In this document: positions 23,747-32,273 of the stretch, one piece after another
Layout: every line of letters begins with the position of its first letter
Numbering within the stretch: position 1 is the first letter of the stretch
Source of the DNA: an uncultured Eubacterium sp.
Lineage (GTDB): Bacteria; Bacillota; Clostridia; Oscillospirales; Acutalibacteraceae
Assembly: GCA_905233545.1 (NCBI GenBank)
Contig: CAJOEV010000015.1
Coordinates: 1-40,453 of the forward strand
DNA length: 40,453 nt
Direction of reading: 5' to 3'
Program-made: the position numbers and the translations under genes
Notes under the pieces: generated by a model
Told to the model about the DNA's origin: nothing
Databases searched by the model: none
Seen by the model: only the letters and a program-made list of their open reading frames with translations

Positions 23747-26700
23747 ATGAAAAAATCTTTATCAATCATATTATCAGTGCTTATGATAATATCATCAATT
23801 TCATTTCTTCCGTTTGAAGCGTTTGCACTTAATGCAAGCGGAAAATGCGGAGAAAATATAACATATACCTTTAATTCCTCAACCGGTGCATTGGTTATCA
23901 GCGGAACGGGTGATATGTATGACTATGAATGGAGTTCTCCGTTTTATGGCAATAGCTCAATCAAGAGCGTCACTATTAACGGCGGAGTCACAAGCATAGG
24001 TGACGGTATGTTTATGCATTGCTCAAATATTCAGAGCGTCAGCATACCAAATGGTATTACAAGTATAGGCAAATATGCCTTTGATTCATGTTCATCATTG
24101 CAAAAGGCAGTTCTTCCGGGCAGTGTTAAGAGCATTGGCGATGCGGCTTTTGAATGTTGCAGAAAGCTGAGTTCGATAAACATTCCCGACAGCGTAACAA
24201 GTGTAGGATGTCATTTGTTATATAATACGCCTTACGACGATAGTGTTAATCTTAATACTGATCCAATGATTGTTGACGGATGGATGCTTTATGCACCCTA
24301 TGCAAAAGGCAAGTATACCGTTGGCAGCAATGTAAAAGCGATATCCAAAAATGCTTTTTCTTCATGTGATGATATTACGGAAATAGTTGTTCCTTCCACC
24401 GTGAAAATTGCTGATAAAGAAGCATTTTATTCGTGCGAAAATCTTAATAAGATTACGATAGCTGCGCAGAGCATCGGTGATGAGGCACTCTCCGGATGCG
24501 ACGATCTGGAAACTGTTATAATAGCAAACGGCGCTGAAACAATAGGTTATAATGTGCTTTCGTATTGCAGTAATATAAAAAGCGTTTCTATTGCCGACAG
24601 TGTTACGGCAATAGGATACTTTGGCGACTCTTTCTTGGAGACGGATTTTTATAATGACGACAGCAACTGGGAAGATAATTGCTTATATATCGGAAATCAC
24701 CTGATAGCAACAAATTATGAGCTTTCAGGAGAATACGCTGTTAAGAGCGGAACCAAAACAATCGCCGGTAAGGCGTTTTGTGAAAAATATGAAATTACAA
24801 ACATTATTCTTCCGGAAAGTCTGGTATACATAGGTGATGATGCATTTTACGGCTGTTGGCGAATTGAAACAATGGATATTCCGAACAGTGTTAAGACAAT
24901 AGGAAATAGTGCATTTGAATATTGCAGCGACTTAACTGAAGTGTCTCTTCCTTCGGGATTAACAAGCATTGGCGAATATGCATTCCGCGGTTGTAACGGA
25001 CTTAATGATGTAGTTCTTCCGTCGGGCTTAGCAAGCATAGGGAACAATGCATTTGATTCATGCCAGAGCCTTACAACAATTGTTATTCCCAAAAATGTTG
25101 AAAGCATCGGTGAAGGTGCATTTTGCGGATGTTTTTCTGTAACAAGCATTACGGTTGACGAAGAAAACACGGTTTATGACAGCCGAAACAACTGCAATGC
25201 AATAATTGAAACAAACAGTAATACATTAATTCAGGGATGCATTAAAACTGTTATTCCCGACGGTGTTACCGCAATTGGCAATTCTGCATTCAAAGGGTTA
25301 TATGAATTAAAATCAATTATAGTGCCAAACGGTGTAACAAGCATTGGCAACAACACTTTTGAAGATTGCTCCAGCCTGACAACAGTGGTTCTTCCGGAAT
25401 CTCTTGTAAGAATAGGCGAATCTGCATTTGAATATGCTTTTTCATGGGGTGAAACGGCAAGTATTAACTACTGTTCAAGCCAAGAAAACTGGAACAAAAT
25501 AAGTATAGGTGAAGGCAACAGCCACTTAACAAACTCAAATATTGTTTACAATTATGTTCTGTGCGCCACTCACACCGCAGGAGAGCCTAAACACGAAAAT
25601 GAACAAGAGGCAACCTGTAGCGAGGAAGGCTCATATGATGAGGTGGTTTATTGCACAGTATGCGGAGAGGAAATTTCGAGAGTAACAAAAACAACTCCTG
25701 CACTCGGACACATCTACAGTTCAGTTGTAACAGCGCCTACATGTACAAAACAGGGCTACACAACCCATATATGCAGCAGATGTAAGTACACTTATGTTGA
25801 CGCATATGTTGATGCACTTGACCATACACCGGGTGAGACAGTTAAAGAAAATGAAGAGGCTGCAACCTGCAGTGAAGAAGGCTCATATGACGAGGTTGTA
25901 TACTGCACAGTATGCAAAGACGAGCTTTCAAGAACAACAAAAACAACTTCGGCGCTCGGTCATGATTACAGTTCAGTTGTAACACTGCCTACATGTACAA
26001 AACAGGGCTACACAACTCATACATGCAGCAGATGTAAAGACACTTATGTTGATGATTATGTTGATGCACTCGAACATGATTACAAAGCTGTTGTTACAGC
26101 ACCTACATGCACGGAAAAAGGCTGCACGACATATACCTGCAGCAGATGCGGTGACAAATATGTCGATGATTATGTTGAACAGCTCCATCACAGCTACATA
26201 GCGTCGGTAACACCGCCGACATGTACGGCAATGGGTTATACAACCTACACCTGCAGCAGATGTAAGGATACATATGTAAGCGATTATATTGAAGCGGACG
26301 GACATAATTACCTTAGCGTTGTAACAGCACCCACATGCACAGAGCAAGGCTACACAACATTTACCTGCTCGGTATGCGGAGAGTTAAAAATCAGCAACTA
26401 TGTTGACGCAGCAGGACATACTCCTGCTCAGGCTGTAATAGAGAACGCACATGGCGCAGTATGCACCGAGGGCGGAACATATGACGAGGTTGTATACTGT
26501 ACAGTATGCAAAGAAGAGCTTTCAAGAACAACTAAGACTACAGCAGCAACAGGACATAATCCGTCAGAAATTTATATTGAAAATGTAGTACCTGCAACCT
26601 GCACTCAAGGCGGCTCATATCAGGAAGCTATATACTGCTCAGTATGCGGTACGGAGATTTCAAGAGAAACTAAGGAAACCGCGCCAATAGGACACAATCC

Positions 26701-27736
26701 ATCACAAATATATATTGAAAATGAAGTTCCTGCAACCTGCACTCAAGGCGGCTCATATCATGAGGTTGTTTATTGCCTTGGATGCAAAGAAGAACTTACA
26801 AGAGAGAGTAAGTATTCTGCAGCACTCGGACACAAGGGCGGCGAGGCAGTAAGAGAGAATGAAATAGCCGCAACATGCACAGAACAGGGCTCATATGACG
26901 AGGTCGTATATTGTTCGCAGTGTAAGATTGAGCTTTCAAGAGAAAGCAAATCAATTGATAAGCTTGAACATAGTTACAAACCGATTGTAACAGCACCGAC
27001 CTGCGCAGAGCAGGGCTATACAACCTACACCTGCGAGAAATGCGGTGATAAATACATCGAGAATTATGTCGACGCACTCGGACACAAAGAGGTTGTTGAT
27101 GAAGCGGTTGCTCCTACTTGCACAGAGACGGGATTAACCGAAGGAAAGCATTGCTCAATATGTAATGCTGTTCTGGTTGCACAGAAAAATGTTGATGCAC
27201 TCGGTCATAAAGAGGTTATTGATAAGGCAGTCGCTGCAAAGTGCACAACAGCGGGCAAAACCGAAGGAAAGCACTGCTCTGTTTGCAAAACAATTCTTGT
27301 TGCACAAAAGACAGTTAAGGCAAAAGGACATAAGGAAGTTACCGTTAAGGGAACACCTGCAACTTTCAAAGCAGCAGGCAAAACCGATGGAAAGAAATGT
27401 TCTGTATGCGGTAAGATTACCGTTGAACAGAAGAGCATTGCAAAGCTCGGCTCACCTTCACTCAGTGGCGTTACTGCACAGAGTAAGGGCTTCAAGGCAA
27501 CATGGAAATCTGTTAAGAATATTGACGGCTACCAGATTCAGTATTCAACAAGCAGTACCTTCAAGTCGGGTAACAAGACCGTAACTGTTTCAGGTTATAA
27601 ATCAACAAGCAAAACAGTTTCAAAGCTGACTGCAAAGAAAAAGTACTATGTCCGCATAAGAGGATATAAGACAATTAGCGGCAAAAAGCAGTACAGCTCT
27701 TGGAGCGCAAAGAAAACCGTTACAACAAAGAAATAA
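23747..27736 (+). CDS. Large secreted BspA-type LRR protein with 15 Cys/His repeats and FN3-like C-terminus
   Basis: 1329 residues from ATG 23747 (GGAGG 6 bases upstream). The signal peptide (KKSLSIILSVLMIISSISFL...AFA) is nearly identical to that of the 10508 gene. The lead-in module CGENITYTFNSSTGALVISG and LRR_5 repeats run to about residue 600. Residues 609-1235 consist of 15 back-to-back units of 38-46 residues, each starting at His and holding a Cys, then CxxC, in three subtypes. The C-terminal FN3-like domain (about 1236-1329) ends YSSWSAKKTVTTKK; there is no LPxTG anchor. It is a cell-surface or secreted adhesin-like protein by architecture. The repeats could bind zinc or form disulfides. 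The unit order suggests growth by internal duplication. Ligand unknown. Confidence 0.88.
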   Translation: MKKSLSIILSVLMIISSISFLPFEAFALNASGKCGENITYTFNSSTGALVISGTGDMYDYEWSSPFYGNSSIKSVTINGGVTSIGDGMFMHCSNIQSVSIPNGITSIGKYAFDSCSSLQKAVLPGSVKSIGDAAFECCRKLSSINIPDSVTSVGCHLLYNTPYDDSVNLNTDPMIVDGWMLYAPYAKGKYTVGSNVKAISKNAFSSCDDITEIVVPSTVKIADKEAFYSCENLNKITIAAQSIGDEALSGCDDLETVIIANGAETIGYNVLSYCSNIKSVSIADSVTAIGYFGDSFLETDFYNDDSNWEDNCLYIGNHLIATNYELSGEYAVKSGTKTIAGKAFCEKYEITNIILPESLVYIGDDAFYGCWRIETMDIPNSVKTIGNSAFEYCSDLTEVSLPSGLTSIGEYAFRGCNGLNDVVLPSGLASIGNNAFDSCQSLTTIVIPKNVESIGEGAFCGCFSVTSITVDEENTVYDSRNNCNAIIETNSNTLIQGCIKTVIPDGVTAIGNSAFKGLYELKSIIVPNGVTSIGNNTFEDCSSLTTVVLPESLVRIGESAFEYAFSWGETASINYCSSQENWNKISIGEGNSHLTNSNIVYNYVLCATHTAGEPKHENEQEATCSEEGSYDEVVYCTVCGEEISRVTKTTPALGHIYSSVVTAPTCTKQGYTTHICSRCKYTYVDAYVDALDHTPGETVKENEEAATCSEEGSYDEVVYCTVCKDELSRTTKTTSALGHDYSSVVTLPTCTKQGYTTHTCSRCKDTYVDDYVDALEHDYKAVVTAPTCTEKGCTTYTCSRCGDKYVDDYVEQLHHSYIASVTPPTCTAMGYTTYTCSRCKDTYVSDYIEADGHNYLSVVTAPTCTEQGYTTFTCSVCGELKISNYVDAAGHTPAQAVIENAHGAVCTEGGTYDEVVYCTVCKEELSRTTKTTAATGHNPSEIYIENVVPATCTQGGSYQEAIYCSVCGTEISRETKETAPIGHNPSQIYIENEVPATCTQGGSYHEVVYCLGCKEELTRESKYSAALGHKGGEAVRENEIAATCTEQGSYDEVVYCSQCKIELSRESKSIDKLEHSYKPIVTAPTCAEQGYTTYTCEKCGDKYIENYVDALGHKEVVDEAVAPTCTETGLTEGKHCSICNAVLVAQKNVDALGHKEVIDKAVAAKCTTAGKTEGKHCSVCKTILVAQKTVKAKGHKEVTVKGTPATFKAAGKTDGKKCSVCGKITVEQKSIAKLGSPSLSGVTAQSKGFKATWKSVKNIDGYQIQYSTSSTFKSGNKTVTVSGYKSTSKTVSKLTAKKKYYVRIRGYKTISGKKQYSSWSAKKTVTTKK
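25571..27451 (+). repeat. Coding tandem repeat region, 15 Cys/His units of three subtypes
   Basis: Unit order is A-B-A-B-B-B-B-A-A-A-A-B-C-C-C. A units (about 46 residues) carry GSYDEVVYCTVC-like cores, B units (38) carry GYTTYTCSRCGDKYVDDYV-like cores, C units (about 41) carry GKTEGKHCSVC-like cores. Each has Cys, 12-13 residues, then CxxC, and a His at the unit border. The last C unit has Phe in place of the first Cys. DNA identity between neighbouring B units is high, which fits recent duplication. Confidence 0.9.
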
Positions 27737-27773
27737 AAGAAAAAGGGCGGGTTTTATACCCGCTCTTACTATT

Positions 27774-27803
27774 AAAAAAACGGGCGGAAATTCCGTCCGT
27801 TTT
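27774..27803 (-). terminator. Terminator for the ireB operon (minus strand)
   Basis: ACGGGCGG pairs with CCGTCCGT (one G-T pair) and the A run at 27774-27780 reads as seven T residues on the minus strand. A second small hairpin (GCGGG/CCCGC, about 27746-27763) lies on the side of the LRR gene. Confidence 0.8.
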
Positions 27804-27806
27804 GCT

Positions 27807-28109
27807 TTATCCTTTTTTAAGCTGTCTTTCAAGCCATGTTGCGCCCAAATCAAGCGCAGTGAAAAGTCCGTTCTTTTCACTCTTTTTGATGATTCTGTCT
27901 TTTGGAGATAAGGATTCATCCGTGCTGAGAAGCTGGATAGTTACATCTCCTGCAAGAGTTATGTCTTTAAGCTCGCTTGAATTCTTGATGTTAAGGCAAA
28001 CAACATAGGGGTCGTTCATATCACCGTAGAATACAGTGTTGCCGCTTCTTACCAACGGCTTGCCCTTGTATTCAAGAAACTGCTGAGCAGTTTTGTTTTC
28101 TTCTGCCAA
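27807..28109 (-). CDS. Conserved small protein of unknown function downstream of ireB, TTG start
   Basis: 100 residues starting at TTG 28109, with AAGGAGG 8 bases before it. No membrane segment, cysteine or known motif. It reads as a soluble alpha/beta protein: FLEYKGKPLVRSGNTVFYGD, then PYVVCLNIKNSSELKDITLA and a Lys-rich end. It starts 21 bases after the ireB stop, so it is co-transcribed with it. I do not recognise the family. The single-gene partnership with ireB suggests a role linked to the Ser/Thr kinase (PrkC/IreK) pathway, but this is inference from position only. Confidence 0.7.
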   Translation of the reverse strand: MAEENKTAQQFLEYKGKPLVRSGNTVFYGDMNDPYVVCLNIKNSSELKDITLAGDVTIQLLSTDESLSPKDRIIKKSEKNGLFTALDLGATWLERQLKKG

Positions 28110-28129
28110 AGCTTTGTCCTCCTTAATAT

Positions 28130-28372
28130 TTAATCAAGATAAGACTTTACCATTTCTGCAAGGAGCTCATCACGGTCAATTCTTCTGATAATACTTCTTG
28201 CATTGTTATGAGTTGTTATATATGTCGGGTCTTCGGAAAGAATGTATCCAACTATCTGGTTAACGGGATTGTATCCTTTTTCCTGAAGCGCATCATAAAC
28301 CTTTGTCAGGTTGTCCTTCATAACGTCTTCATCGTTGCCGCCGATTTTGAAAGTCATAGTTTTATCCGTCAC
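28130..28372 (-). CDS. ireB: IreB/UPF0297 regulatory phosphoprotein, GTG start
   Basis: 80 residues from GTG 28372. GGAGGTG lies 8 bases upstream; the frame runs further back only through the promoter region. [19 protein letters not shown] and [21 protein letters not shown] are the conserved UPF0297 motifs. The chosen start keeps two Thr residues (5 and 7) near the N-terminus, close to the Thr residues phosphorylated in enterococcal IreB by the IreK kinase. IreB lowers cephalosporin resistance and cell-wall synthesis in Enterococcus. In many Firmicutes it sits with ruvX and DUF1292; here a different small gene follows. Confidence 0.9.
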   Translation of the reverse strand: MTDKTMTFKIGGNDEDVMKDNLTKVYDALQEKGYNPVNQIVGYILSEDPTYITTHNNARSIIRRIDRDELLAEMVKSYLD

Positions 28373-28426
28373 AGTAAAGTCACCTCCGTCGTTAGTTTTT
28401 GTAAAGCGTAAATAATCACAAATACC

Positions 28427-28455
28427 ATTATAACCCCAAGATTTTGAAAATACAA
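28427..28455 (-). promoter_or_regulatory. Promoter for ireB
   Basis: On the minus strand TTGTAT and TATAAT with a 17-base spacer, about 55 bases before the GTG start. Confidence 0.6.
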
Positions 28456-28496
28456 GTCTTTTAATAGATTTTTTTATAATATATATGCGAAAATTC

Positions 28497-28525
28497 TTGA
28501 CTAAACGCATTTATAAGTTTATAAT
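28497..28525 (+). promoter_or_regulatory. Sigma-A promoter for the pheST T-box transcript
   Basis: TTGACT and TATAAT with a 17-base spacer, directly before the T-box leader. Confidence 0.85.
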
Positions 28526-28531
28526 CTAAGC

Positions 28532-28764
28532 AATATTTCAATAGATTTGCTGTGAAGAGGCGTAAGTAGCAAATGTTTTGCTTTTCAGAGAGTGTGTGTT
28601 GGGTGGAAGCACACAGGAAAATATTTGTGAATTTCAACCTTGGAGCTCCATGCGAGAAACTAAGTATGGCGTTTGGTCGCGTTAAGACCGAAGAGTGTCA
28701 GGGAAACCTGAAATTTGAGTGGTACCGCGGAATTATTCGTCTCATCTGTATGAGGCGTTTTTTT
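28532..28764 (+). ncRNA. Phenylalanine T-box riboswitch
   Basis: A leader of about 230 bases with T-box hallmarks: an AGAGAG-like element and TGGGTGG-type loop in stem I, a specifier-like TTC codon at 28633-28635 followed by A, and the T-box motif TGGTACCGCGG at 28720-28730. An intrinsic terminator (28738-28764) ends it before pheS. TTC is a Phe codon, and the TGGT bulge would pair with an A discriminator, as in tRNA-Phe. Uncharged tRNA-Phe would stabilise the antiterminator and allow pheST transcription. Confidence 0.92.
28738..28764 (+). terminator. T-box regulated terminator
   Basis: CGTCTCAT-CTGT-ATGAGGCG with one G-T pair, followed by seven T residues; mutually exclusive with the antiterminator that uses the T-box motif. 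Confidence 0.88.
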
Positions 28765-28795
28765 GTTTTATCAGAATAATTATCGGGAGGAAATT

Positions 28796-29848
28796 ATGGA
28801 CAGAAGAATTCTTTCACTAAAAGAGCAGTTTGAAAAAGAACTCTCCGAAATCAAAGATTTAAGCGAACTTGAGGGTATGAGAGTTGCATATCTTGGCAAA
28901 AAGGGCTCTGTAACCGATTTGCTCAAGGGAATGCGCGAGCTTTCAAATGAGGATAAAAAGGCTTTCGGTCAGAAGGTCAACGAGCTCAAGGGAGCCGTTG
29001 CTGAAAAAATCAGCGAAAAAACAACCCAGCTCAAGGAACTTCAGATTCAAAGGGAAATCGAGCTTATGCCCGAATTCGATTTATCAATTCCCGCAAATCT
29101 TGCAAGGGGCTCATATCATCCGATAACCCTTGTTCAGCGTCAGTGCGAGCAGATATTCAAGTCAATGGGCTTCACCGTTGAGGACTACAGCGAGGTTGTA
29201 ACCGACTATGAATGCTTTGAATCGGTAAATATTCCGAAAAACCATCCTGCAAGAGATATGCAGGACACATACTATCTTGAAAACGGTCAGCTTCTCAAAT
29301 CCCAGACTTCGGCTGCTCAGAATGCCATTTTAAGAAAATACAAAAAGCCCCTTGTTGAAGATGGAATTCCGATTAAGGCAATTTTCCCCGGACGCTGTTT
29401 CAGAAATGAAGCAACCGACGCATGCCACGAGAATACCTTCTTCCAGATGGAGGGCATGATGGTTGATAAAGATATTTCAATATCTAATCTTATATACTTT
29501 ATGAAAACAATGCTTTCGGAAGTGTTCCAAAAGGACATTAAGGTTCGCCTTCGTCCCGGATTCTTCCCCTTCGTTGAGCCGGGTTTTGAGCTTGATATAA
29601 GCTGTTTAATCTGCGGCGGCGACGGTTGTCCCTCCTGCAAGCACAGCGGATGGCTTGAGCTTTGCCCCTGCGGAATGATTCATCCCGAGGTTTTAAGAAT
29701 GGGCGGAATCGACCCCGAGGAATATACGGGCTTTGCTTTCGGACTCGGACTTACAAGACTTGTTATGATGAAATACGGTATCAGCGACATCCGTGATTTG
29801 AACAGCGGAAATCTTAAATCAATGTCGCAGTTCACCGACGATGAATAA
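28796..29848 (+). CDS. pheS: Phenylalanyl-tRNA synthetase alpha subunit
   Basis: 350 residues from ATG 28796, with GGGAGG just upstream. The N-terminal coiled coil binds tRNA-Phe. The class II catalytic core contains GSYHPIT, the motif-2 region around FRNEATDACHENTFFQMEG, and motif 3 in GFAFGLGLTRLVMMKYGI. A Cys-rich insertion (CLICGGDGCPSCKHSGW, then CPCG) precedes motif 3, as in many Clostridia PheS. It forms an alpha2-beta2 enzyme with PheT. The T-box upstream controls it. Confidence 0.97.
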   Translation: MDRRILSLKEQFEKELSEIKDLSELEGMRVAYLGKKGSVTDLLKGMRELSNEDKKAFGQKVNELKGAVAEKISEKTTQLKELQIQREIELMPEFDLSIPANLARGSYHPITLVQRQCEQIFKSMGFTVEDYSEVVTDYECFESVNIPKNHPARDMQDTYYLENGQLLKSQTSAAQNAILRKYKKPLVEDGIPIKAIFPGRCFRNEATDACHENTFFQMEGMMVDKDISISNLIYFMKTMLSEVFQKDIKVRLRPGFFPFVEPGFELDISCLICGGDGCPSCKHSGWLELCPCGMIHPEVLRMGGIDPEEYTGFAFGLGLTRLVMMKYGISDIRDLNSGNLKSMSQFTDDE

Positions 29849-29867
29849 GAAAGGAGCGTGAAGAATA

Positions 29868-32228
29868 ATGTTTTTATCAATGAACTGGATTTCGGACTTT
29901 GTTGATTTTACAGGGCTCGATAAAATAAAACTCATAAATCAGTTTTCTCTTTCAACTGCTGAGGTTGAAAACGAAATTTTCTTCAAAGGCTCTGATATTT
30001 CGGGAATAGTTGTTGCCGAAATAAAATCTGTTGAAGATCATCCCGATTCAAAGAAACTTCATCTTCTCAAGGTTGATATCGGCGAAGATGAGCTTGTTGA
30101 TGTTGTCTGCGGTGCGCCGAATGTTCGCATTGGAATGAAAACGGCATTCGCAAAGCTCGGTGCGAAAATCGGTGAGATTGAAATCACTCCGAGAAAGCTT
30201 GCCGGCTACACCTCAAACGGAATGTGCTGTTCCGAAAAGGAAATCGGCATTTCAGATGATAACAGCGGAATTATGGATATAACCGATGACGCTGCAAACG
30301 GAACTGACCTCAAAGACCTCTACGAAATCGAGGATATCATTTTTGAGGTTGATAACAAATCGCTTACAAACCGTCCTGACCTTTGGGGTCACTACGGAAT
30401 TGCAAGGGAATTTGCTGCTCTTGCAGGAAGAGAACTCAAACCTATTGAAAAGATAGACACTTCAAAATACGACAATCTCAAAAAGGTTGATATGAAGATT
30501 CTTGACCCGCTTTGCCAGAGATATTCCTGTTTGCAGGTTGAGAATATTGAAAGAAGCGTTTCGCCCGTTAATATGCGAATCCGCTTGTTCTACTGCGGAA
30601 TGAGAGCTATTAACTTCCTTGCTGACCTTACAAACTATCTTATGCTTGAAATCGGTCAGCCGATGCATGCTTTCGATTCGAGAAAGGTTGAAAACATCAG
30701 AATAAGACGCTTTGAAGAGCCCTTCACATTCCAGACTCTTGATGGCGTTGAAAGAAATATTGACCCCGAAACCCTTATGATTTGCAACGGCGACACTCCT
30801 GTTGCGATTGCGGGAATTATGGGCGGACTCGATTCGGAAATTGTTGAGGACACAACAACCCTGACCCTTGAAAGCGCAACCTTTGACGCTGCAACAATCA
30901 GAAAGTCAACCGTTCGCCTTTCTCACAGAACCGATTCATCAATGCGCTATGAAAAATCGCTCGACCCCGAGCTCACCGTTCTGGCTATTGAGCGTTTTGT
31001 TAAGCTTCTTCAGGATGCCGATAATGGTGCAACAGTTGTTTCGGCGCTCACTGATGAATATGCATATCATTATGACACCGTAAATCTCACCTTCGACAAG
31101 GCATTTGTTGACAAGTATACGGGAATTGAGATTTCCAACGACACAATCATCAAAACTCTTTCATCACTCGGCTTTACTGCAAGCGTTGATAATGATGAAT
31201 TCAGCGTTACCGTTCCGAGTTGGAGAGCGACTAAGGATGTAACAATGAAAGCGGATATCATCGAGGAAATCACCCGTATTTACGGCTATGATAACTTTGA
31301 TGTTCATACAACACGCTCACCCCTTTATCCCGTTCGCGCCGATGTTGAAAAATCGGATGAGGACAGAATCAAGGATTTGCTTGTTAAGAGATATTCGCTC
31401 CACGAGCTTCATTCATATGTATGGAATTACTATGATGAACTCAAGGCTCTGGGTATTGATGTTGAAAGTGAAATCAAGCTTGCAAATGCATCAAATCCGA
31501 ATATTGAAACAATCAGAAAATCGCTTATTCCGACTCAGTTCTGTCAGCTTAAAACAAACACTTCCTTTGCTCCTGATTTCGGCATTTTCGAAATCGGAAG
31601 AGCTGTTACGGGAATTGATGAAAACAATCTCTGTATTGAAAAGAAATTCCTTGGAATAACCCTTTTCTCAAAGGTTAAGCCTATGGGCGTTTTGTATTTC
31701 GAGCTCAGGGATATTATCGAAACAATGGTGGACGACCTCAAGCACAGAAGTGTTGTTTTTGAAGCAAAAACCGCTGAGCATTCATACCAGCATCCGAGAA
31801 ATCTTTACAGCATTATCTGCGACGGAAAGGTTATCGGTGAAATTGGAATTGCTCATCCCGTTGTTTCAAAGAAGATTGACAAGAAAGCATCAATCGTTTA
31901 CGCTGAGATTGATGTAAACGAGCTTTCAAAGATTAAAAATGCTTCAATAGCATACGAGGAGCCGAGCAAATTCCCGTCAATGGAAATTGATTTATCCTTT
32001 ATAACTCCTGTTTTTGCTCCGATTGCACTTGCAATTCAGGAGGCAAACTCACCGCTTATCAAAAATGTTGAGGTAACGGATATCTATGAGGGCGAGGGAA
32101 TCAAATCCATAACAACAAGAATAACCTTCTCACATCCCGAAAAGACTTTAACAAGGGATGAGGTTCAGGAAATTTCAGACTTCATTGTTGAAAAGCTTAA
32201 GAATAAGGGAATAGAGCTTAAAATGTAG
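29868..32228 (+). CDS. pheT: Phenylalanyl-tRNA synthetase beta subunit
   Basis: 786 residues. Domain order: an N-terminal tRNA-binding EMAP/OB-like domain (about 40-150, SKKLHLLKVDIGEDELVDVV and GAPNVRIGMKTAFA), the B3/B4 editing region (about 210-390, HAFDSRKV), the B5 domain (about 400-470), a catalytic-like core, and the C-terminal anticodon-binding FDX domain (about 690-786, SITTRITFSHPEKTLTRDEV). It edits Tyr-tRNA-Phe. It lies 19 bases after pheS, with SD AAGGAGCG, under the same T-box. Confidence 0.97.
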   Translation: MFLSMNWISDFVDFTGLDKIKLINQFSLSTAEVENEIFFKGSDISGIVVAEIKSVEDHPDSKKLHLLKVDIGEDELVDVVCGAPNVRIGMKTAFAKLGAKIGEIEITPRKLAGYTSNGMCCSEKEIGISDDNSGIMDITDDAANGTDLKDLYEIEDIIFEVDNKSLTNRPDLWGHYGIAREFAALAGRELKPIEKIDTSKYDNLKKVDMKILDPLCQRYSCLQVENIERSVSPVNMRIRLFYCGMRAINFLADLTNYLMLEIGQPMHAFDSRKVENIRIRRFEEPFTFQTLDGVERNIDPETLMICNGDTPVAIAGIMGGLDSEIVEDTTTLTLESATFDAATIRKSTVRLSHRTDSSMRYEKSLDPELTVLAIERFVKLLQDADNGATVVSALTDEYAYHYDTVNLTFDKAFVDKYTGIEISNDTIIKTLSSLGFTASVDNDEFSVTVPSWRATKDVTMKADIIEEITRIYGYDNFDVHTTRSPLYPVRADVEKSDEDRIKDLLVKRYSLHELHSYVWNYYDELKALGIDVESEIKLANASNPNIETIRKSLIPTQFCQLKTNTSFAPDFGIFEIGRAVTGIDENNLCIEKKFLGITLFSKVKPMGVLYFELRDIIETMVDDLKHRSVVFEAKTAEHSYQHPRNLYSIICDGKVIGEIGIAHPVVSKKIDKKASIVYAEIDVNELSKIKNASIAYEEPSKFPSMEIDLSFITPVFAPIALAIQEANSPLIKNVEVTDIYEGEGIKSITTRITFSHPEKTLTRDEVQEISDFIVEKLKNKGIELKM

Positions 32229-32239
32229 CAACAAAAAAC

Positions 32240-32271
32240 GGGCAGCCATCAAAGGCTGCCCTTGTTTTTTT
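32240..32271 (+). terminator. Terminator of pheST
   Basis: GGGCAGCC-ATCAAA-GGCTGCCC followed by TTG and seven T residues; an A run on the other side makes it usable by the convergent gene. Confidence 0.92.
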
Positions 32272-32273
32272 GA

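Noticed and set aside
25571-27451. CRISPR-like array in the large LRR gene
   Set aside because: Repeats are in frame, diverged, 114-138 bases long and contiguous without unique spacers; they are protein repeats.
28573-28779. 68-codon open frame with ATG inside the pheST leader
   Set aside because: It lies wholly in the T-box RNA (stem I through the T-box motif) and has no SD; the frame is incidental.
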